From Allofournierella_A excrementavium (lineage in GTDB: Bacteria; Bacillota; Clostridia; Oscillospirales; Ruminococcaceae), in contig DWVE01000051.1 of the NCBI GenBank assembly GCA_019120375.1, forward strand, positions 1 through 64,000: a stretch of DNA of 64,000 bases, read 5' to 3'. The notes under the pieces are model-generated. The model was not told the DNA's origin. It was given only the letters and a program-made list of their open reading frames with translations, and made no database searches. Positions 31,410-40,006 of the stretch are shown in pieces (the first letter of the stretch is position 1; every line of letters starts with the position of its first letter). The translations under genes and the position numbers were made by a program.

Positions 31410-33701
31410 TTATCGGGCCACCACGGCCAGGAAAACGTTCAGCAGCACGCCGATGTCCACCAGCGCCGCCGCCAGCACGATGCCGCGCCGGCAGTCGCCG
31501 GCAAGGCACAGCGCCTTGGGCCGCACCAGCAAAAGCAGCGGCAGCACAGGCAGGAAATAGCGCCCCTGGAACCCGTAGATGGTCTCGTAGTAGGTGGGGG
31601 TCCAGGAGATGCAGCCCAGCACCGCCAGGCCGCAGCAGCAAAGGGCGATGAACAGCGTGCCCCAGCGGGCGGCCGGGGGCATCGCCCCGCCCTCCTCCGG
31701 GCACAGCCAGGCCAGCGCCAGCAGGCCGTAGAGCAGGATGATCCAGCCCCAGGCCAGGTCCAGAGGCTTGTCCAGCCCGAAGTAGCCCAGGGTGCCGCCC
31801 ACAAGGGTGCTCAGGTAATGGTCGCCCTCCTCCACCACCGAGCGGATGCACAGTTCGGCGGTCTCCAGCGGATGGGAGAGGATGTAGGGCAGGGTGAAGC
31901 AGGTCAGGTCCTCCTGGGTGGAGAAGCTGTTGGCGGCCGAGGGCTCGGAGGCGCTGCCCGCCGTTTCCGAGGCCGGCTGGGCGGCGGAACTGCTGGCAGA
32001 GGGCTCCGCTGCCGCGCCTTCCTCCGCCGGGTCAGCCGCCTGCGAAGCGCTTTCGGCCCCGCCGGAAGTCTGCGCGGCGCTCTGGGCCGCTTCGCCGGAG
32101 GAGGCCTGCACCGCGCTCTGCACGTCCGTTTCAGGGGCCGCAGGTTCCTGTGCCGCCTGTTCCTGGGCCATCAGGCTGGCCGCGCCCGCAGCGGCGGTGC
32201 CGCTGGTCTGGGTGAAGCCCACGAGGGCCCCCGCCGCGCCGCTGTTCAAAAGGAACGCCACGGCGCACAGGGCCAGAAAGCCGCCCTTGATCCAGCGGGC
32301 AAAGCGGCCCAGCCGCACCGCGGGGATGAGCAGGATGAGCCCGGCCAGCGGCAGATACACCACCTTGCTGGGCACAATGAGCACCGCCAGCACCACCGGC
32401 AGCACCAGCTGTTTCCAGCCGATGTGCTCCCGGGGGCCGAAGGCCAGATCCAGCAGCAGGGCGGAGAAGAAGAAGCACAGGGCCAGAAGGTTGGAATCCC
32501 GGCTGTAGGAGGCCGCCAGATGCAGCGTCATGGGCAGCAGGGCGGCCACGGCAAAGGCGGGCTTTGCCACCGGGGTGCGCTTGACCGCCCAGGCAGCCAG
32601 GAACGCGAAGAACAACAGGTTCGCCAGCCGCCCCAGATAGAGGGTGGCGGCAAAGCCCAGATGCAGCCAGTAGCCGATCAGCACGCCGAAGCCGCTGATC
32701 CAGTAGAGGGTGTAGCTGCTGTCCACCTGATACTCGTCAAAGGTGTGGGTGGCGAAGGTGGGGTCGGTATTGGGCCGCCCGATGACCTTGGCGATGTGCT
32801 GCCAGGTGAAGACGGTGGTCTCATCCACCTGGATGAGGGCGTCCTGGTCCGACGGGCGGCGGATGGTGTCCCGAATGTGGCTTTTGGCCACGGGGAGATG
32901 AGGGTCATAGAGGGTGCTGGCCAGAGTGAAGCTCTGGTTGATGTGGTATTTTTCGTCCGGCGCGGCGTAGGGGGGCAGCAGCACGTTGAAGGCAAAGCCC
33001 AGCACCAGCACCGCGCAGAACACCATGCGGTGCAGCGGCACTGTGCGGCGGCAGTAGAGCCAGTAGAGCAGCCCCGCCGTGGCGATGCAGCCCAGCGCAA
33101 AGACCCAGTAGAACTTGGTCAGAAAGCCGCCCACCCGGGCCTGGGTGCCCAGCATGGCCACGGTGCCGTCCACTTCCTCGCCGTCCACCGTCAGGGACAC
33201 GCCCGCGGGCATGCCGCCCTCTTCATAGCCCACGCACAGCCGGCCCTCGCCGGTGTAGTGGGGGATGAGGGTCAGGGTGTACTCCACCGCCTCGCCGGGG
33301 TTCTCCACAAAGCGGTCCAGCCCCAGGGTGGTGTAGTAAGCGTCCCAGCCGTTGTAGATGTAGCGCATGTCGCCGGTGGAGCGGGCCAGCTCCTCGCCGG
33401 TGGCGCTGTCGGTGAGGATGAGCTCCAGCTCCCCTTCGGGAGGCGTTTCCGTGTCCTCGGCGGCCAGCACAAGGCTCAGCGCCAGCAGGTCCCGGTCGCA
33501 GGAAAAGCGCTGCTCCATCTTCTCTTCGATGGCGGCGAAGCTGTGGAACTGGTCGTTGATGGCCCAGCTGCTGCTCTTGTCGCCCTGGCCCCGGATGTGG
33601 GTCAGCCAGACGGCGGCGAACACCGCGAAAAGGAAAAAGCAGAGCAGAGCGCCGGTGAGCGCCCGCCTGTGTGTTTTGAAAAATGTCAGCACATTCTGCA
33701 T
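31410..33701 (-). CDS. DUF2142 polytopic membrane protein with Ala/Ser/Glu/Gln-rich insertion
   Basis: 763 residues. An N-terminal hydrophobic helix (about 14-35) precedes a beta-rich extracytoplasmic domain (about 40-195), then about eleven membrane segments with LLPPYAAPDEKYHINQSF, the DUF2142 acidic loop motif (PDE) typical of GT-C enzymes. Residues about 507-593 are a low-complexity insertion of Ala, Ser, Glu and Gln between two membrane segments. The likely role is transfer of a sugar from polyprenyl phosphate to the exported glycan; this is inference from fold and neighbours. ATG 33701. Confidence 0.88.
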   Translation of the reverse strand: MQNVLTFFKTHRRALTGALLCFFLFAVFAAVWLTHIRGQGDKSSSWAINDQFHSFAAIEEKMEQRFSCDRDLLALSLVLAAEDTETPPEGELELILTDSATGEELARSTGDMRYIYNGWDAYYTTLGLDRFVENPGEAVEYTLTLIPHYTGEGRLCVGYEEGGMPAGVSLTVDGEEVDGTVAMLGTQARVGGFLTKFYWVFALGCIATAGLLYWLYCRRTVPLHRMVFCAVLVLGFAFNVLLPPYAAPDEKYHINQSFTLASTLYDPHLPVAKSHIRDTIRRPSDQDALIQVDETTVFTWQHIAKVIGRPNTDPTFATHTFDEYQVDSSYTLYWISGFGVLIGYWLHLGFAATLYLGRLANLLFFAFLAAWAVKRTPVAKPAFAVAALLPMTLHLAASYSRDSNLLALCFFFSALLLDLAFGPREHIGWKQLVLPVVLAVLIVPSKVVYLPLAGLILLIPAVRLGRFARWIKGGFLALCAVAFLLNSGAAGALVGFTQTSGTAAAGAASLMAQEQAAQEPAAPETDVQSAVQASSGEAAQSAAQTSGGAESASQAADPAEEGAAAEPSASSSAAQPASETAGSASEPSAANSFSTQEDLTCFTLPYILSHPLETAELCIRSVVEEGDHYLSTLVGGTLGYFGLDKPLDLAWGWIILLYGLLALAWLCPEEGGAMPPAARWGTLFIALCCCGLAVLGCISWTPTYYETIYGFQGRYFLPVLPLLLLVRPKALCLAGDCRRGIVLAAALVDIGVLLNVFLAVVAR

Positions 33702-33736
33702 CCCGTTGCCTCCCGGCAGTTTTGTGGGCGGCGCGG

Positions 33737-34249
33737 TCAGACCCGCGCGCCGTACACCTGCTCCACCAGCGCCTCAAAGCGGCCCTGGCGGCGCAGAAGA
33801 AAGACCACGGCGTCCCGCACCGCGCCTTCGCCCCCCTTGCGGGGGCTGACAAGATCCGCCCGTCGGCGCACCAGTTCGTCCGCGTCGGCGGGGCAGGCCA
33901 CAAAGCCCGCCAGGTCCATGGCGGCCAGATCGTTCCAGTCGTCGCCCACATAGGCCACCTGGTCCTTGGCAAAGCCCTGTTCCTTCAAAAAACCGGCCAG
34001 ATACGCCGCCTTGTCCTTGCAGTTCTGCACGCAGAAGTCAAGGTGCAGTTCCTCGGCCCGGCGGCGCACCGGCACGCTCTCCCGCCCGGTGAGGATCATC
34101 ACTTTGATGCCCGCCGCCCGGGCCAGGGAAAGACCCGCACCGTCCCGCACGGAGAACTTTTTGGTCTCGTTGCCGGTGGAGTCCAGATACAGCCCGCCGT
34201 CGGTGAGGGTGCCGTCCACGTCCAGCACCAGCAGTCGAATGTCGTTCAT
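33737..34249 (-). CDS. KdsC-like HAD phosphatase (3-deoxy-octulosonate 8-phosphate phosphatase family)
   Basis: 170 residues, the size of cap-less KdsC. Motif I LDVDGTLTDG (D10, D12), the KdsC-type FSVRDGAGLSLARAAGIKVMILTGRES, and motif III YVGDDWNDLAAM are all present. KdsC removes the 8-phosphate of Kdo 8-P; relatives act on KDN 9-P. Here it is four bases after the aldolase gene and two genes from a KdsB homologue, so it likely dephosphorylates the product of that aldolase. The exact sugar is unknown. Confidence 0.9.
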   Translation of the reverse strand: MNDIRLLVLDVDGTLTDGGLYLDSTGNETKKFSVRDGAGLSLARAAGIKVMILTGRESVPVRRRAEELHLDFCVQNCKDKAAYLAGFLKEQGFAKDQVAYVGDDWNDLAAMDLAGFVACPADADELVRRRADLVSPRKGGEGAVRDAVVFLLRRQGRFEALVEQVYGARV

Positions 34250-34253
34250 CGGC

Positions 34254-35807
34254 TCACCCTTTCTGGTAGTGGCTGGGGGTGACGAAGGTCACCGCAAGGC
34301 CGCAGCCGCCGATGGCGGCGGTCATGGCCCGGTTGTAGTCGGCGCCGCGGGGGGTGTGGTTCTTCATGCGGGGGTCGCAGTAGTTCTCGGTGCCCGGCTC
34401 ATAGCCGTCCGCGCCCGCCAGCGCCACTTCCTTCACGCCCAGCTGCTCCAGAAGGCGCAGCAGCATGATGAGGCTGTTGGCGCCCATGGTGAAGGCGCCC
34501 GCAAGGCTGTTGTAGTCCAGGCGGAAGTCCGCCTTGCCCTCCAGGTTGGAGGTGCACAGCACCGGGCAGGGCAGGGAGGTGAACTTGTCGAACCGCTTGC
34601 CGCTGGAGAAGAAGGCGTAGTCCGCCCGGAGGCCCTCCGGCACGAAGTTCGCGGCGATGACCACCGGGGTCTCCCGGGCGATGAACTCCTCCACCTCGGT
34701 GCGGTGGGTGCTCAGGGTGCCGCCGGGGGCAAGGCACAGCACCTTGCGGCCCGCCAGCGCCTGGGCCAGACGGGCCCGGTCAGCCGTGTCGTCGATGCGG
34801 TTGTCCTTGTAAGAGGCGTACAGTTCGTCGGCGTAGGCCGCGTCGAAGGCGGTCTTTTTCTCCGGGGCGATGCGGCTGAGCAGATGGTTGATGTCCCGGT
34901 TGGAAAGGTCGCCCTTGCCCAGAAAATGCTCGGCGTAGTTGCGGTGCAGGTTGTACTTGGCCGACAGGAAGTAGGCCGGAGAGTAGCCCCAGGGGCTCTT
35001 TTCCTTGATGGGCAGAATGTGCTCCTGAATGGCGTCCAGCATGCGGTCGATGTCGTAGTTCTTGCCGCAGTTGCGGTTCATGTAGTCGGCGATGAGCTCG
35101 ATGCACAGGTTGCCGGGGGTGCGGCCCATGCCCAAAAGGCTGGCGTCCACCGTGACGTCGCGGCCCACCAGATGCATGTCCAGGAAACGCTGGGCCAGGC
35201 TGAAGCTCTGGGCCAGATTTTCGTGCAGGTGCAGGCCCAGGGCGATGTCCTTGGCGAGGTTGTTGTCCACCAGGCGCACGATGCGCTCCAGGTCCTGCAT
35301 CTGCATGCTGCCGAAGGTGTCCACGATGGAGAAGGCGAAGGGGTGCAGCTTGTTCACCTGTTCGCACAGCCACAGGACGCCCGCGTCGGAGTAGCCCATG
35401 ATGTTGATGGGGTTGCAGCTGATCTTGTAGCCCTTGTCCTGGGCCTTGCGGCAGAAGGCGAGGCCCTGTTCGATGTCGTAGTCGTGGAAGGTGACCCGGA
35501 TCATGTCGATGCCGGTGCCGTCCCAGGGCTCCAGCTTGTCGATGTCGTAGAAGTTGTGCAGCGCCATGCCGGAGAACATGGTGTTCTTGCGGTCGGCGGG
35601 CAGCACCTTTTTCAGTTCGGCCACGGTGTTCCAGCGGCTCTGGTCCATGTCCGGCTCCAGATTGCGCAGAAAGCCCACCTCCACGATGTCGGTGCCGGCG
35701 TTCACAAGGCTGGCCACGATGTCGCGGATGTTCTCAAAGCCGAATTTCCAGTCATTCACATAGCCCCCGTCCCGCAGGGTGCAGTCGAGCAAACGGATGG
35801 TAGACAT
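34254..35807 (-). CDS. DRE-TIM pyruvate-type aldolase fused to a C-terminal Rossmann-like domain
   Basis: 517 residues. Residues 1-270 are a DRE-TIM metallolyase barrel of the HMGL/isopropylmalate synthase/4-hydroxy-2-oxovalerate aldolase superfamily: metal site D8 and D13 in LLDCTLRDGGY, HLHEN (H193, H195) and GMGRTPGNL (227-234). Residues about 350-517 form a separate alpha/beta domain (VLCLAPGGTLSTH, PVVIAANFVP, DYAFFSSGKRF, ALAGADGYEPGT), somewhat like DUF115/MAF. The gene lies between kdsB- and kdsC-like genes where KdsA would be expected, so it may condense pyruvate with an aldose to give a 2-keto-3-deoxy acid. ATG 35807; the frame to 35870 is a non-coding extension. Confidence 0.85.
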   Translation of the reverse strand: MSTIRLLDCTLRDGGYVNDWKFGFENIRDIVASLVNAGTDIVEVGFLRNLEPDMDQSRWNTVAELKKVLPADRKNTMFSGMALHNFYDIDKLEPWDGTGIDMIRVTFHDYDIEQGLAFCRKAQDKGYKISCNPINIMGYSDAGVLWLCEQVNKLHPFAFSIVDTFGSMQMQDLERIVRLVDNNLAKDIALGLHLHENLAQSFSLAQRFLDMHLVGRDVTVDASLLGMGRTPGNLCIELIADYMNRNCGKNYDIDRMLDAIQEHILPIKEKSPWGYSPAYFLSAKYNLHRNYAEHFLGKGDLSNRDINHLLSRIAPEKKTAFDAAYADELYASYKDNRIDDTADRARLAQALAGRKVLCLAPGGTLSTHRTEVEEFIARETPVVIAANFVPEGLRADYAFFSSGKRFDKFTSLPCPVLCTSNLEGKADFRLDYNSLAGAFTMGANSLIMLLRLLEQLGVKEVALAGADGYEPGTENYCDPRMKNHTPRGADYNRAMTAAIGGCGLAVTFVTPSHYQKG

Positions 35808-35904
35808 AATGATAGTTCCCTTTCTGCCCCGGATGGGGCGACGGGGCGCGCCGCAAAGCGCCAAAGTCAAACTTGCGCCCGGCCCGCAAAAGCCGGGGGC
35901 GGGG

Positions 35905-36639
35905 TCAGCGGCTCTGCCGCTGGCGAAGCACGTCGCACACGATGTCCACGTCTTTCGGCGTGTCCACCGACACGGTCTTGTAGGGCGAGAGCACCGCGTG
36001 CACGGTGTGGCCGTTCTCGATGAAGCGCATCAGGTCGTTTTCCTCGGCCTTTTCCAGGGCGCTCTTCGGGGTGGCGGCGTAAAAATCCAGCGCCTTTTTG
36101 CTGAACAGCTGGATGCCGGTGATCTTTTCGTATTCAAAATCCGCCGTTCCCTTGGGGTAGGGGATGGGGCTGCGGCTGATGAGCAAAATTTCCCGCCGGG
36201 CGTTGCAGACCACCTTCTGGTTGGAGAAGTCGATCACGTCCGCCGGGTGCTCCATGCGGTTGGTCACGCCCGCCACATAGTATGGGTCGTCGGGCAGCTC
36301 TTTGGGCAGGATGAGTTCAAAAGCCTTCGGGTCGATGAGGGGCTCGTCCCCCATGATCTGGAGATAGAGGTCCGCCTGGATGAGGCAGCTCACTTCCTGG
36401 ATGCGGGCGGTGGGGGTATCGTGGTCGGCGCGGGTCATCACCGCGTTCATGCCGTACTCTTTGCACACCGCCAGGATGCGCTCGTCATCGGTGGCCACAA
36501 CCAGGTCGTTCAGCAGGGGGCTTTGTTTTGCCGCCTGATACACCCACCACACCATGGGCTTGCCCAGAATGTCCGCCAGGGGCTTGCCCGGCAGGCGGCT
36601 GGAAGCGTAGCGGGCGGGGATGACGCCGAGAATTTTCAT
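35905..36639 (-). CDS. kdsB: KdsB-like CMP-ulosonate cytidylyltransferase
   Basis: 244 residues, closely following KdsB along its length: IPARYASSRLPGKPLADILGKPMV (nucleotide loop), VVATDDERI, MTRADHDTPTARIQEV, MGDEPLI (metal ligand D98), SRSPIPYPKG and VDTPKDVD (D226). KdsB activates Kdo with CTP to CMP-Kdo. In Gram-negatives that feeds lipid A; here all neighbours are of Gram-positive type and no LPS gene is present, so the CMP sugar acid should go to the exported glycan. Gaps of 75 and 97 bases flank it within the operon. Confidence 0.9.
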   Translation of the reverse strand: MKILGVIPARYASSRLPGKPLADILGKPMVWWVYQAAKQSPLLNDLVVATDDERILAVCKEYGMNAVMTRADHDTPTARIQEVSCLIQADLYLQIMGDEPLIDPKAFELILPKELPDDPYYVAGVTNRMEHPADVIDFSNQKVVCNARREILLISRSPIPYPKGTADFEYEKITGIQLFSKKALDFYAATPKSALEKAEENDLMRFIENGHTVHAVLSPYKTVSVDTPKDVDIVCDVLRQRQSR

Positions 36640-36714
36640 GGAAAAAACCTCTTTTCCGCCCCGGTATCAAAACGAACCGAAGGCCTTCGTTCTTTCATAA
36701 AGCAGGCAAAAACT

Positions 36715-37719
36715 TCACGCGCGGGCTTCGGCCAGCGCCTCGTCCAGCGTGAGAGAGACCTTTTCATCGGCGGCCTCAAAGGCCTTCAAGACGGTGGATT
36801 CCACCGTCACCGCCTTCGCAAAGCGGAAGGGCAGGGCGAAGTTGAGCACCTCGCTGGGCATGGTCCTGTCCAGCACCACCGCGCCGGGGAAGAGGGCGGC
36901 GTAGTCGGAGGCGTCCCGGGGGTGGGCCTTGATGAACAGCGGCCCGCCGGAACAGTGCTTTGCCGCCACCGCTTTGTACATCCGCCGCTGGGTCTCTTCG
37001 TCCATCAGCCCTTCGCTGACGAAATCCCGGGTCAAAAACAGCACCGCCCCGGCAGTGTCCGCCGGCAGCGGCGTGGTGATGAACACAGAGCTCAAAAGGG
37101 CCTTCTGCTCTTTGGTGAGGGCGGAAAAGGCTGCCTTTTGGCGGCGCTGCAAAAGCCGCTCTTTGGCAAAGGGCACGGTGGCCCTCTCAATGCTTTCGGT
37201 CTCGATGGCCTTCACCTTTTTCCAGTCGCCCCAGTAGAGGTAGCCATAGCCAAAAGCTTGCCGCAGGGCAAAGTGGGGCAGCGCCCGCTGCTGCCGGATG
37301 AGGAGATGGCCGCCCTCCGCGCAGGTGCTGGCAAAGGTGTCCTCGCAGAGGATGTAGCGAAGGCCCTTGTCCTGCAGATAGCGCCCCAGCACGCTCCAGT
37401 CGTTGTGGATGTAAATGTCACGGTATTGCGCACCGTCCAGGGAAAAGCCGTAGTATTTCTCCACGTTGCGCCGGCCGATGACGCGCTGGAGCAAAAGGGT
37501 GCGCCAAAAGCCTTTTTGAAAAGCGTTGCCGCATTTCTCCTCGTCGAACACCCGCACCCCGGCGAAGAGGCCGGTGGCGCGAAGGCGTTCGGCCAGGGCT
37601 TCGGCCCCCGGCAGCGCGGCGCTCAGCAGTACCGCGGGCGGGCAGGAGGCCTCGAAGGCGCGGCAGGCTTCCACCAGCACCTGATAGGCCGTATGGCAGA
37701 TGTACAGGTCCGGCTTCAT
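36715..37719 (-). CDS. GT52/polysialyltransferase-like CMP-sugar-dependent glycosyltransferase
   Basis: 334 residues. LYICHTAYQVLVEA at the N terminus, an acidic pair ED (126-127, in CEDTF), HP (266-267, in FIKAHPRD) and the late MPSEVLNF and VESTVLKAF segments follow the layout of bacterial sialyltransferases and polysialyltransferases (acidic D/E-D/E motif and HP motif, which binds CMP). These enzymes use CMP-activated ulosonic acids, fitting the kdsB-like gene 75 bases downstream. ATG 37719 overlaps the Wzt stop (ATGA). The family call rests on motif order, not a search; a TagF-like enzyme is the main alternative. Confidence 0.65.
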   Translation of the reverse strand: MKPDLYICHTAYQVLVEACRAFEASCPPAVLLSAALPGAEALAERLRATGLFAGVRVFDEEKCGNAFQKGFWRTLLLQRVIGRRNVEKYYGFSLDGAQYRDIYIHNDWSVLGRYLQDKGLRYILCEDTFASTCAEGGHLLIRQQRALPHFALRQAFGYGYLYWGDWKKVKAIETESIERATVPFAKERLLQRRQKAAFSALTKEQKALLSSVFITTPLPADTAGAVLFLTRDFVSEGLMDEETQRRMYKAVAAKHCSGGPLFIKAHPRDASDYAALFPGAVVLDRTMPSEVLNFALPFRFAKAVTVESTVLKAFEAADEKVSLTLDEALAEARA

Positions 37720-39017
37720 TGGGCCGTTTCCTCCGTTTCCAACACCTTCACCGGCGGGAAGTGGATGTGGCCCCAGCCGGCGGCCCACTCGGGCAGGGTG
37801 CGGTCGGTGTTGGTGATCTCAAAGGCGAATTCCTGGTTGGGCTTGTCCAGGCAGATGGCCCCCGCCAGCTCCCGCTCGAACACATCCAGATAGAAGAAGT
37901 ACTGGCCCTCGCTCAGGATAGAGGTGTCGAAGGTGAAGGTGGTGGCATAGACCCGGCCCGGTTCGGCGGCCCCCAGGGTGACGGGGTGGCTGATGCCCAC
38001 GGGGCTGGAATCCCGGTAGTGGATGTTCAGCTTCATGTTCACCGCGTCGAACTTCTGGCCCGCCCGCCAGCGGATGCGCACGGTCAGCGGCTCGCCGGCG
38101 GCGAACACGCTGCTCTCCTTGCCCACAAAATCAAGGCTCAAAACCCGCAGGCGCTTGCCCGCGCTGGAGGTCATGCGGCCCAGGTCCTCCAGTTCATAGT
38201 GGACCACGTTCACGTCGGTGGTCTCCATGTAGACGGCGATGGCGTCTTCCACGTTGCCGTCAAAGATGACCCGGCCCTTGTCCAGCACCACGCAGCGGGT
38301 GCACAGCTGGCGGATGGTGCTCATGTTGTGGCTGACGTAGAGCACCGTGCGGCCCTCCTGGCCGGCCACGTCGCTCATCTTGCCCAGGCACTTCTGCTGG
38401 AACTTCATGTCGCCCACCGCCAGTACCTCGTCCATCACCATGATCTCCGAGTCCAGATGGGCGGCCACCGCGAAGGCCAGCTTCACGAACATGCCGCTGG
38501 AATAGCGCTTCACCGGGGTGTCGATGAACTCGCCGCACTCGGAGAATTCGATGATCTGGTCCAGCTTCGCGTCCACCTCGGCTTTGGTCATGCCCAGGAT
38601 GGAGCCGTTCATGTAGATGTTTTCCCGGCCGGTCATCTCGCCGTTGAAGCCGGTGCCCACCTCCAGCATGCTGGCCACCCGGCCTTTGATCTTCATCTCG
38701 CCCGCGGAGGGGGCGGTGATGCGGCTGAGCAGCTTGAGCAGGGTGGACTTGCCCGCGCCGTTGCGGCCGATGATGCCCAGGGCCTCGCCCTTGTACACCG
38801 TCAGGTCCACGCCGTTCAGCGCCATGAAGGTCTGACCGAACAGGCGGGTGTCGGTGCCGATGGGCAGGTTGGGGTCCTCTTTGCCCCGCACCCGTGCCCA
38901 CCAGCTCTGCAGGTCGGCGGTGAGGGTGCCGCCGCCGATCTGGCCCAGGCGGTACTGCTTTTTCAGCCCGGTGATCTCGATCACCGGCTCGCGGGAGTTT
39001 TGTGTCTGCATCGTCAT
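37716..39017 (-). CDS. Wzt-like polysaccharide ABC exporter ATPase with C-terminal glycan-binding domain
   Basis: 433 residues. ABC domain with Walker A GRNGAGKST (84-92), signature YSSGMFVKLAFAVA, Walker B IMVMDEVLAVGD and the exporter-type N-terminal extension (TLTADLQSWWARVRGKE). Residues about 285-415 form a Wzt_C-like beta-sandwich (RVLSLDFVG, GEPLTVRIRWRA, YFFYLDVFE), which in O9a-type systems recognises the modified chain end before export. It pairs with the permease gene 19 bases upstream. GGGAGG precedes ATG 39017. The glycan-binding tail implies that a capping residue, perhaps the CMP-derived sugar acid, is required for export. Confidence 0.93.
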   Translation of the reverse strand: MTMQTQNSREPVIEITGLKKQYRLGQIGGGTLTADLQSWWARVRGKEDPNLPIGTDTRLFGQTFMALNGVDLTVYKGEALGIIGRNGAGKSTLLKLLSRITAPSAGEMKIKGRVASMLEVGTGFNGEMTGRENIYMNGSILGMTKAEVDAKLDQIIEFSECGEFIDTPVKRYSSGMFVKLAFAVAAHLDSEIMVMDEVLAVGDMKFQQKCLGKMSDVAGQEGRTVLYVSHNMSTIRQLCTRCVVLDKGRVIFDGNVEDAIAVYMETTDVNVVHYELEDLGRMTSSAGKRLRVLSLDFVGKESSVFAAGEPLTVRIRWRAGQKFDAVNMKLNIHYRDSSPVGISHPVTLGAAEPGRVYATTFTFDTSILSEGQYFFYLDVFERELAGAICLDKPNQEFAFEITNTDRTLPEWAAGWGHIHFPPVKVLETEETAQ

Positions 39018-39036
39018 TGTCTCGTTTCCTCCCGCG

Positions 39037-39909
39037 TCACACAGTGTCCATAAAAGTCTTTTCCACCCGGCTGAACAGCACCACGCCGGCGACCAGGGTC
39101 ACCAGGGCCACCACGGCGCTGTACAAAAGCCAGGCGGGGCTGATCTCGCCGCAGCCCAGCAGGGCGTAGCGGAACACCTGCACCGGCTCGGTCATGGGGT
39201 TCAGGCGCATCAGCACCAGCAGCCGGGGGCTGCCGGCGGCGATCTCGCTCATGGAATAGACCACCGGCGTGGCGTACATCCACAGCTGCACGCCGAAGCT
39301 CACCACGATGGCCAGATCCCGGTATTTGGTGGTCAGGCTGGACACGATGATGCCCACGCCCAGGCCCATCACCATCACCAGCAGCAGCACCGCCGGCAGC
39401 GCCAGCACCCACAGGTTCATCTGCACGGTGCCGTATTCCTGGCCAAAGAAATAGAACCACACCCAGAAGCAAAAGAACATCAGCATCTGGATGAGAAGGT
39501 TGATGAAGGAGATGACCACCTGGGAGATGGGCATGGTCAGCCGGGGGAAGTATACCTTGCCGAACAGCCCCGCGTTGGTCACGAAGGTGTTGGCCGTGCC
39601 AGTGATGCAGGAGGCGAAGAAAGACCAGATGGCGTTGCCCGCCATGTAGAACAAGAAGCTGGGCACGCCCGACTCGGCCAGACCCGCGATGTTACCGAAC
39701 ACCACCGTGAAGATAACGGTGGTGAGCAGGGGGTTGATGAGGATCCAGGCGGGGCCCAGGATGGTCTGTTTGTAAAGGGTGGCAAAGCTGCGCTTGACGA
39801 ACATGACCACCAGGTCCCGATACTGCCACAACTCTTTCAGGTCGATGTCGAACCAGCCGGTGCGGGGCTTGATGATGGTCGTCCACTGCTGCTGGGATGT
39901 GTTGTCCAT
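39037..39909 (-). CDS. Wzm-like polysaccharide ABC exporter permease
   Basis: 290 residues with six membrane segments and an amphipathic start (WFDIDLKELWQYRDLVVMFVKRSFATLYKQTILGPAWILINPLL), the ABC-2 exporter signature shared by Wzm and TagG. It moves undecaprenyl-linked polymer across the membrane with the Wzt-like ATPase. It is the first gene of the exporter block, preceded by a weak promoter. Confidence 0.95.
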   Translation of the reverse strand: MDNTSQQQWTTIIKPRTGWFDIDLKELWQYRDLVVMFVKRSFATLYKQTILGPAWILINPLLTTVIFTVVFGNIAGLAESGVPSFLFYMAGNAIWSFFASCITGTANTFVTNAGLFGKVYFPRLTMPISQVVISFINLLIQMLMFFCFWVWFYFFGQEYGTVQMNLWVLALPAVLLLVMVMGLGVGIIVSSLTTKYRDLAIVVSFGVQLWMYATPVVYSMSEIAAGSPRLLVLMRLNPMTEPVQVFRYALLGCGEISPAWLLYSAVVALVTLVAGVVLFSRVEKTFMDTV

Positions 39910-39959
39910 GGAAAAACTCCTTTGCGCTGCGGCCGTGGGCCGCGCGATGTTAACATCTT

Positions 39960-39988
39960 ATTATACCATGAAACGGCCCCTGAGAACA
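39960..39988 (-). promoter_or_regulatory. Possible promoter before the exporter block
   Basis: A perfect minus-strand TATAAT lies 50 bases before the Wzm gene in a 97-base gap, but the -35 (TGTTCT at 17 bases) is poor. Confidence 0.42.
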
Positions 39989-40006
39989 GTAAAGCCGAAA
40001 ATTCTG

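Noticed and set aside
30741..33953. A 1070-codon open frame on the plus strand opposite the DUF2142 and GT2-GtrA genes
   Set aside because: It is the antisense shadow of GC-rich genes whose third positions are G/C; no ribosome site, and the sequence is His/Gly/Gln/Val-rich without motifs. The same holds for the long frames opposite 15.4-18.4 kb and 51.6-54.4 kb.
35905..36639. KdsB as a sign of LPS or of Gram-negative contamination
   Set aside because: Base composition and neighbours match the rest of the window, and no lipid A or LPS gene is nearby.
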